Source: Rikenellaceae bacterium (GTDB lineage Bacteria; Bacteroidota; Bacteroidia; Bacteroidales; UBA932). Taken from it: a DNA stretch of 13,695 bases. Location: the NCBI GenBank assembly GCA_012800665.1, contig JAAZIW010000153.1:1-13695 (forward strand), read 5' to 3'. Of this stretch, positions 13,446-13,695 are shown piece after piece. A program made the translations under genes and the position numbers. Position 1 is the first letter of the stretch. Each line of letters opens with the position of its first letter. The notes under the pieces are model-generated. The model saw only the letters and a program-made list of their open reading frames with translations, searched no databases and was not told the origin of the DNA.

Positions 13446-13695
13446 ATGAAGCAGAAAGATGATAAAACACAGGCGCGGCCGTTCATAAAGTGGGCAGGGG
13501 GAAAAACCCAGCTGCTTGATGAAGTGCATAAATCACTTCCCCGCGACTTTGCACGACGGGAAAACCTGACCTATGTGGAGCCCTTTGTCGGTGGAGGAGC
13601 TGTATTATTCAAGCTTCTTTGGGAATATCCCAATATAAAAAAGGCCGTCATCAACGATATTAATCAAGACCTTATAAACACTTACCGCGTAGTTA
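13446..13695 (+). CDS. D12-class DNA adenine N6-methyltransferase, N-terminal part, cut by the window end
   Basis: Only the first 83 codons are inside the window and no stop codon is reached. The protein begins MKQKDDKTQARP and shows the Dam/DpnM family marks in order: the cofactor-binding FIKWAGGK (13-20), motif I YVEPFVGGGAVLF (43-55) with its FxGxG turn, and NDINQDLI (70-77), where an acidic residue contacts the ribose of S-adenosylmethionine. These enzymes methylate adenine in short sites, often GATC-like. Whether this one is a lone methylase or part of a restriction-modification pair depends on the next gene, which lies outside the window. A strong terminator and its own -7 box separate it from the lipoprotein gene. 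Confidence 0.93.
   Translation, partial: MKQKDDKTQARPFIKWAGGKTQLLDEVHKSLPRDFARRENLTYVEPFVGGGAVLFKLLWEYPNIKKAVINDINQDLINTYRVV

Overview
The window looks like chromosomal DNA from a member of the Bacteroidales (Bacteroidota). The evidence is indirect but consistent. Most gene starts are preceded by the Bacteroidota -7 promoter box TAnnTTTG and not by a Shine-Dalgarno site. There is an S46 dipeptidyl peptidase with a signal peptide, an Mrp ATPase lacking the C-terminal CxxC, a two-part transglutaminase lipoprotein, and a very large fimbrillin-like lipoprotein. Sampled lines of the housekeeping genes run at about 50-58% G+C. The genus cannot be fixed from this stretch alone.

Layout. 18-362 (+) is a small XRE-type regulator. 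511-2424 (+) is a secreted S46 peptidase, followed after 38 bp by mrp (2463-3524, +). Facing them is a minus-strand pair, folA (dihydrofolate reductase, 6195-5692) and, 7 bp downstream, a transglutaminase-like lipoprotein (5684-3633). A Fic protein gene (6408-7913, +) lies between folA and the plus-strand thyA (thymidylate synthase, 7981-8775). thyA converges on galM (aldose 1-epimerase, 9950-8904, -), with a bidirectional terminator between them. From a divergent promoter region opposite galM comes a 1045-residue lipoprotein (10151-13288, +), closed by a strong terminator. The window ends inside a D12-class DNA adenine methylase gene (13446 onward, +).

Function. folA and thyA are the two halves of the thymidylate/tetrahydrofolate cycle and are divergent here. 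The Fic gene and its upstream DNA sit exactly between their promoters. This insert is about 1.7 kb, clearly richer in A+T than its flanks, and bounded by an imperfect 17-20 bp direct repeat (GGTACGGATAWTTTGGA). One repeat copy overlaps the folA -7 box and the other holds the thyA -33 box, so the segment looks as if it landed in an ancestral shared folA/thyA promoter. Upstream of fic are three direct repeats with an exact 31-bp period, a 14-bp palindrome and an inverted repeat, all built on a TCGC core. This is the most unusual part of the window: a compact cassette with a repeat-array control region and an AMPylase-type enzyme that appears to have an AbiEi-like N-terminal domain.

Other points of interest are near-leaderless promoters, a 20-bp tandem repeat and hairpin in the leader of the large lipoprotein gene, and a sharp drop in G+C over the last third of a kilobase of that gene.
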